Shown here piece by piece: positions 60,985 to 64,000 of a DNA stretch of 64,000 bases. A model generated the notes under the pieces. That model was given only the letters and a program-made list of their open reading frames with translations. It had not been told where the DNA came from and did not search any database. Positions within the stretch are counted from its first letter, which is position 1. Each line of letters opens with the position of its first letter. A program made the position numbers and the translations under genes. The stretch spans positions 21,361,585-21,425,584 of the forward strand of contig NC_067205.1 in the NCBI RefSeq assembly GCF_026262505.1, read 5' to 3'. The stretch comes from Trichomonas vaginalis G3 (taxonomy: Eukaryota; Parabasalia; Trichomonadida; Trichomonadidae).

Positions 60985-61286
60985 TGAGAGTGAGAGGCAT
61001 ATAGGCATACTATATACCTCTCACCCTTCAATTCCTACCAGAAAGTTCGAAAACTTGGTCGCAATTGCATCTGATTGCGACCAAGTTTTCGAACTTTCTC
61101 GAGGGAATAGGAGCCTACAAAGCACTGATTATGTATTAGTGCCTGGTAGGCTCCTATTCACTTTCTAAATGGGAGAAACTTTGCTTTCATAAGATAACAT
61201 ACGAACAAAGTTTCTCCCATTTAGAGTTTGAATTGAAGGGTGCGAGGTATATAGGCATACTATATATCTCTCACCCTTAATTCCTA
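60985..61286. repeat. Chain of five hairpins inside rve transposon (copy C)
   Basis: Same five inverted repeats as in copies A and B; the last hairpin has a one-base loss in its right arm (CACCCTTAATTC). Confidence 0.8.
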
Positions 61287-62669
61287 TGAAAACAGTTCTA
61301 AAATAAAAATAAAAAACAAACTTAAATTAACTATTAAATTTTTTATATTTTAATTTCATATTTTTAATAAAATTCCTTATATATTATAATTATTATATTA
61401 AAAACCCTTTCGAATTTTGGCGCGAAAATAAGAGTAGGTGTCACTTTTTGTCACTTTTCTAGTGACCCTTTTCGGTACGGAACAAAAAATGTGAATTCAT
61501 GTTCATTTGTAATTGTAACATCTTCAATATTATGTCGAGAACTGTTGTCGATGACATAGAAGAAGTAAATATGTTCTGCATTGTTTTCGTTTGTGAATGT
61601 TCCTGAGACTGTGATATTTCTATCAATTTTGTTGTGGTATGTAGACAGAGGTTCTTTGTTGACAATGAGAGATGGATTGTTGAATATATATATGAAATTA
61701 ATGTTTTCTTCATTTGATTTCTTAAGACTTTCATCATAACAATAAATTGTGACTTTGTGAATTCCTTCATTCAAGTATGATGGAATATCGATGTTTTTAT
61801 TGAATTCATGAGATGATGTATTATAAATTGTTATTCTTTCAACAAGTCGTTCTAAACCATTGTCATCAATAATGTAATTTATTGTAACTGTTCCACTTCC
61901 ATCAAGATCAGTGACACTTTCCTTTGATTTCAATTTGATTATTTATTCCTTTTCGAATTTGTTGATTGTTTTCTGTTGTTATAGAAATTGATGGTGTGTT
62001 GTAATTGAAATCAAATTGATAATGCAAATGATTTGAGTCTTTTTGATTAGAATCAACAGCCCAAATATAAATTATATGTGTTCCTTCTGAGAATGATGAT
62101 GGAATTTTAACTGTGAAATCAAAATCATAATTTGTATTTATTTCATTGACTACTATTGATTGTGATGTCTTCTTAGTTGCTGTTTCACTGTCAAATTGGC
62201 AGTAAATATCAATTAGTTCATTGCCATCACGATCTGAAACAGATAAAGTAACAAAGATGTTGTAATCTGTATTCTTTGTGTATGATGACTTAGGAGCTGT
62301 TGTGATACTGATAATTGATGGATTATAAATGTATTCGAATGAAAGATTATATGTTTTGCTATTAAAACCATCTTTTAATAAATAAATATGAATTGTGTGA
62401 TTGTTCTCTGGTAAATCATTTGGAAAAGTGATTGGTTTAGTGAAAGTTTCATCATTTGAATCGACTTGAACTTCGTATTGATTTTGAGTGTTATTATCTT
62501 CGTTGAAGTAATATTTAATGAGAGCTGTTGATTCTCCATTTGGATAACTTGCAATTCCTGATAATGTCAATGTCTGACCACTGTTCTTTATAATTTTTGT
62601 TGGATTTAAACCTAAATTAGATAGAGTAAGTTTATTTGAATATCCAACTGCAAATTCTAAAGAATTCTC

Positions 62670-63636
62670 GTAAACGAAAAAGGGGATTTGACTCCGTCAA
62701 ATCCCCGCTCGCAAAAAGTGGACTTTACATGTCAAATTTTATATGCATGTAATGTCCACTTTTATGAGTTTTAGGAAGGAATTGGAAGCCATGAGTTACT
62801 GACATTTCATCAGTATCTCATAGCCTCCAATTCCTTCTTAAAATGGGAGAAACTTTGTCCGAATAGTTTAACATTCGGACAAAGTTTCTCCCATTTTAAG
62901 AAGGAATTGGAGGGTAAGAGATATACCATATGAATGTATATCTCTTACCCTCCAATTCCTTCTAGAAAGTGTCCAAACTTTGGGTTAATTGCAAACTATT
63001 AACCCAAAGTTTGGACACTTTCAAGTGGAGATGGAAGGCTTTGGGGTATATATTAATACAATATACCTCAAAGCCTTCCATCTCCACTACAAATGGGAGA
63101 AACTTTGTCCGAATAGTTTAACATTCGGACAAAGTTTCTCCCATCTTTCAATGTAATTGCTACCTGTGAGGTACTGACTTGAAGTCAGTGCTTCACAGGT
63201 AGCAATATCCAAAAATTTAAAAACATTTTATCAGTTCGTTAAAGAACTAGAGCCTCCTAGGTACTGAACCAGAATCAGTGCCTAGGGGACTCTAGTGATC
63301 TATATAAATCTGAGAAACTTTGAGGAAATTGTTCGACATTTCCTCAAAGTTTCTCAGCAATTTAGCGAGGAATGTTCGTTATCGTGTAGATATTTATAAT
63401 ATATACATGATAACAAACATTCCCCGCTAAAAGATGTAAAATCTTATAAGAAATAATTGCAAAAGAATAACAAATTGCAACAAATTTTATATGAAACTGA
63501 ACCTTATGAGGTAGTGATTCAAGATCACCGCCTCATAAGATTCAGTTTCAATCTCAAGTATCTCAAAAGTAAGGCTCTATTTTTGCCATGTAAAGTGTCA
63601 CTTTACTGTCAAACCGTTTTTATCGTTTTCGTTTAC
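62670..63636. mobile_element. Hairpin-chain element (copy C)
   Basis: Same site and hairpins as copies A and B. The first hairpin (62682-62706) has loop TCC where A and B have GGA, which equals an inversion of the whole palindrome. The sixth hairpin has a shortened apex. No coding capacity. Confidence 0.75.
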
Positions 63637-64000
63637 AACAGAATCAATATTAGTTAATTGATTATCACTCTTAGCTTGTGCAGTTAATATGTGATCACCA
63701 TAATCTAAATCGGAAATATAAATCGATACATCTGAATCAAATGTTCTAGCAATTGGATTAGTATTTTTTGTTCTTTTTAATTCTGAATCAATATAAAATT
63801 TTATCTCCACAGAATTACCTGGAGGATTATATACAGTATAATAAACAACCCAAACATTGTTTTTATCTGGAATCGTTTTCTTAGTTGGTTCTGTAAGTTC
63901 AATTCTAAATTCATCACCTGCAAGTAAATTTTTCTTATCATTTTCATATTTGTAATTATATTTTAATTTGATTTTTTTTTCATTTCTTTCAGAAAAATTA

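Larger units (their letters stand above)
59218..61477 (+). mobile_element. rve-type DNA transposon, full-length copy C
   Basis: Same insertion and ends as 34662-36922 (2260 bp), with the same flanking ~22 bp imperfect direct repeat. It was carried along by the host duplication rather than by new transposition. It includes the duplicated ~125 bp segment and the hairpin chain. Confidence 0.8.
58040..64000 (-). pseudogene. Ig-like repeat protein gene (copy C), runs off right edge
   Basis: Same gene as copies A and B; the start lies beyond 64000. Its own sequence is at 58040-59217, 61478-62669 and 63637-64000. It is interrupted by the rve transposon and hairpin-chain element at the same places as its sisters. 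The 58040-59218 open stretch gives the same protein as copy B (no difference noticed by eye). The A-run at 63970 has nine residues and keeps the frame near the N-terminus, unlike copies A and B. A small insertion near 61918 breaks the frame. It lacks Polinton 2 and the Mutator-like element, so it preserves both empty sites. Confidence 0.65.

Overview
The window is AT-rich eukaryotic DNA made of intron-poor, tandemly duplicated host genes riddled with nested transposable elements, two of them large Polinton (Maverick) copies. This fits a parabasalid, most likely Trichomonas vaginalis, whose genome is known to be full of Polintons; one host gene also has a TCATTT initiator-like site close to its start codon. 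The species call is inference.

Host layer. Everything outside the two Polintons (1-10284, 33305-39239, 53981-64000) is a decayed tandem array read on the minus strand. The unit is a long gene for a repeated Ig/cadherin-like beta-sandwich protein followed by two neighbouring major-facilitator transporter genes. Four copies of the repeat-protein gene are visible (starts at 920, 6686, 54268 and beyond 64000). Two copies of the transporter pair lie at 7343-9830 and 54924-57413. Three of the repeat-protein copies carry the same two insertions: a 2.26 kb DNA transposon with an IS3/retroviral-type DDE transposase, and a ~970 bp element that is a chain of 13 consecutive DNA hairpins. The array therefore amplified after those insertions. 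A 958 bp Mutator-like non-autonomous element (5546-6503) and the two Polintons each hit only one copy, so they are younger.

Polinton 1 (10285-33304, 23.0 kb, 6 bp target duplication TTGATT) has unusual ends that begin with about 40-46 A residues. It carries capsid, SF3 helicase, packaging ATPase, three KilA-N genes, rve integrase, a phage-tail-fibre-like protein, two paralogous jelly-roll-like proteins and a D12-class adenine methyltransferase. It is clearly broken, with well over a dozen breaks. Polinton 2 (39240-53974, 14.7 kb, target duplication AAAATT) starts AGTAGTAGG, has 924 bp inverted repeats that contain whole genes, and carries integrase, capsid, packaging ATPase, minor capsid candidates and small genes. 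It retains only the tail end of its DNA polymerase B. It has few breaks but looks defective.

Most interesting signals: the hairpin-chain elements, with one hairpin flipped in orientation between copies; intergenic control-like blocks made of one palindrome plus two extra half-sites, existing in three sequence types in which all half-sites change together; and a gene and a fibre C-terminus shared at high identity between two otherwise very different Polintons, flanked by those blocks, which suggests exchange of host-recognition cassettes. Breaks inside the virus-like elements are deliberately not itemised.
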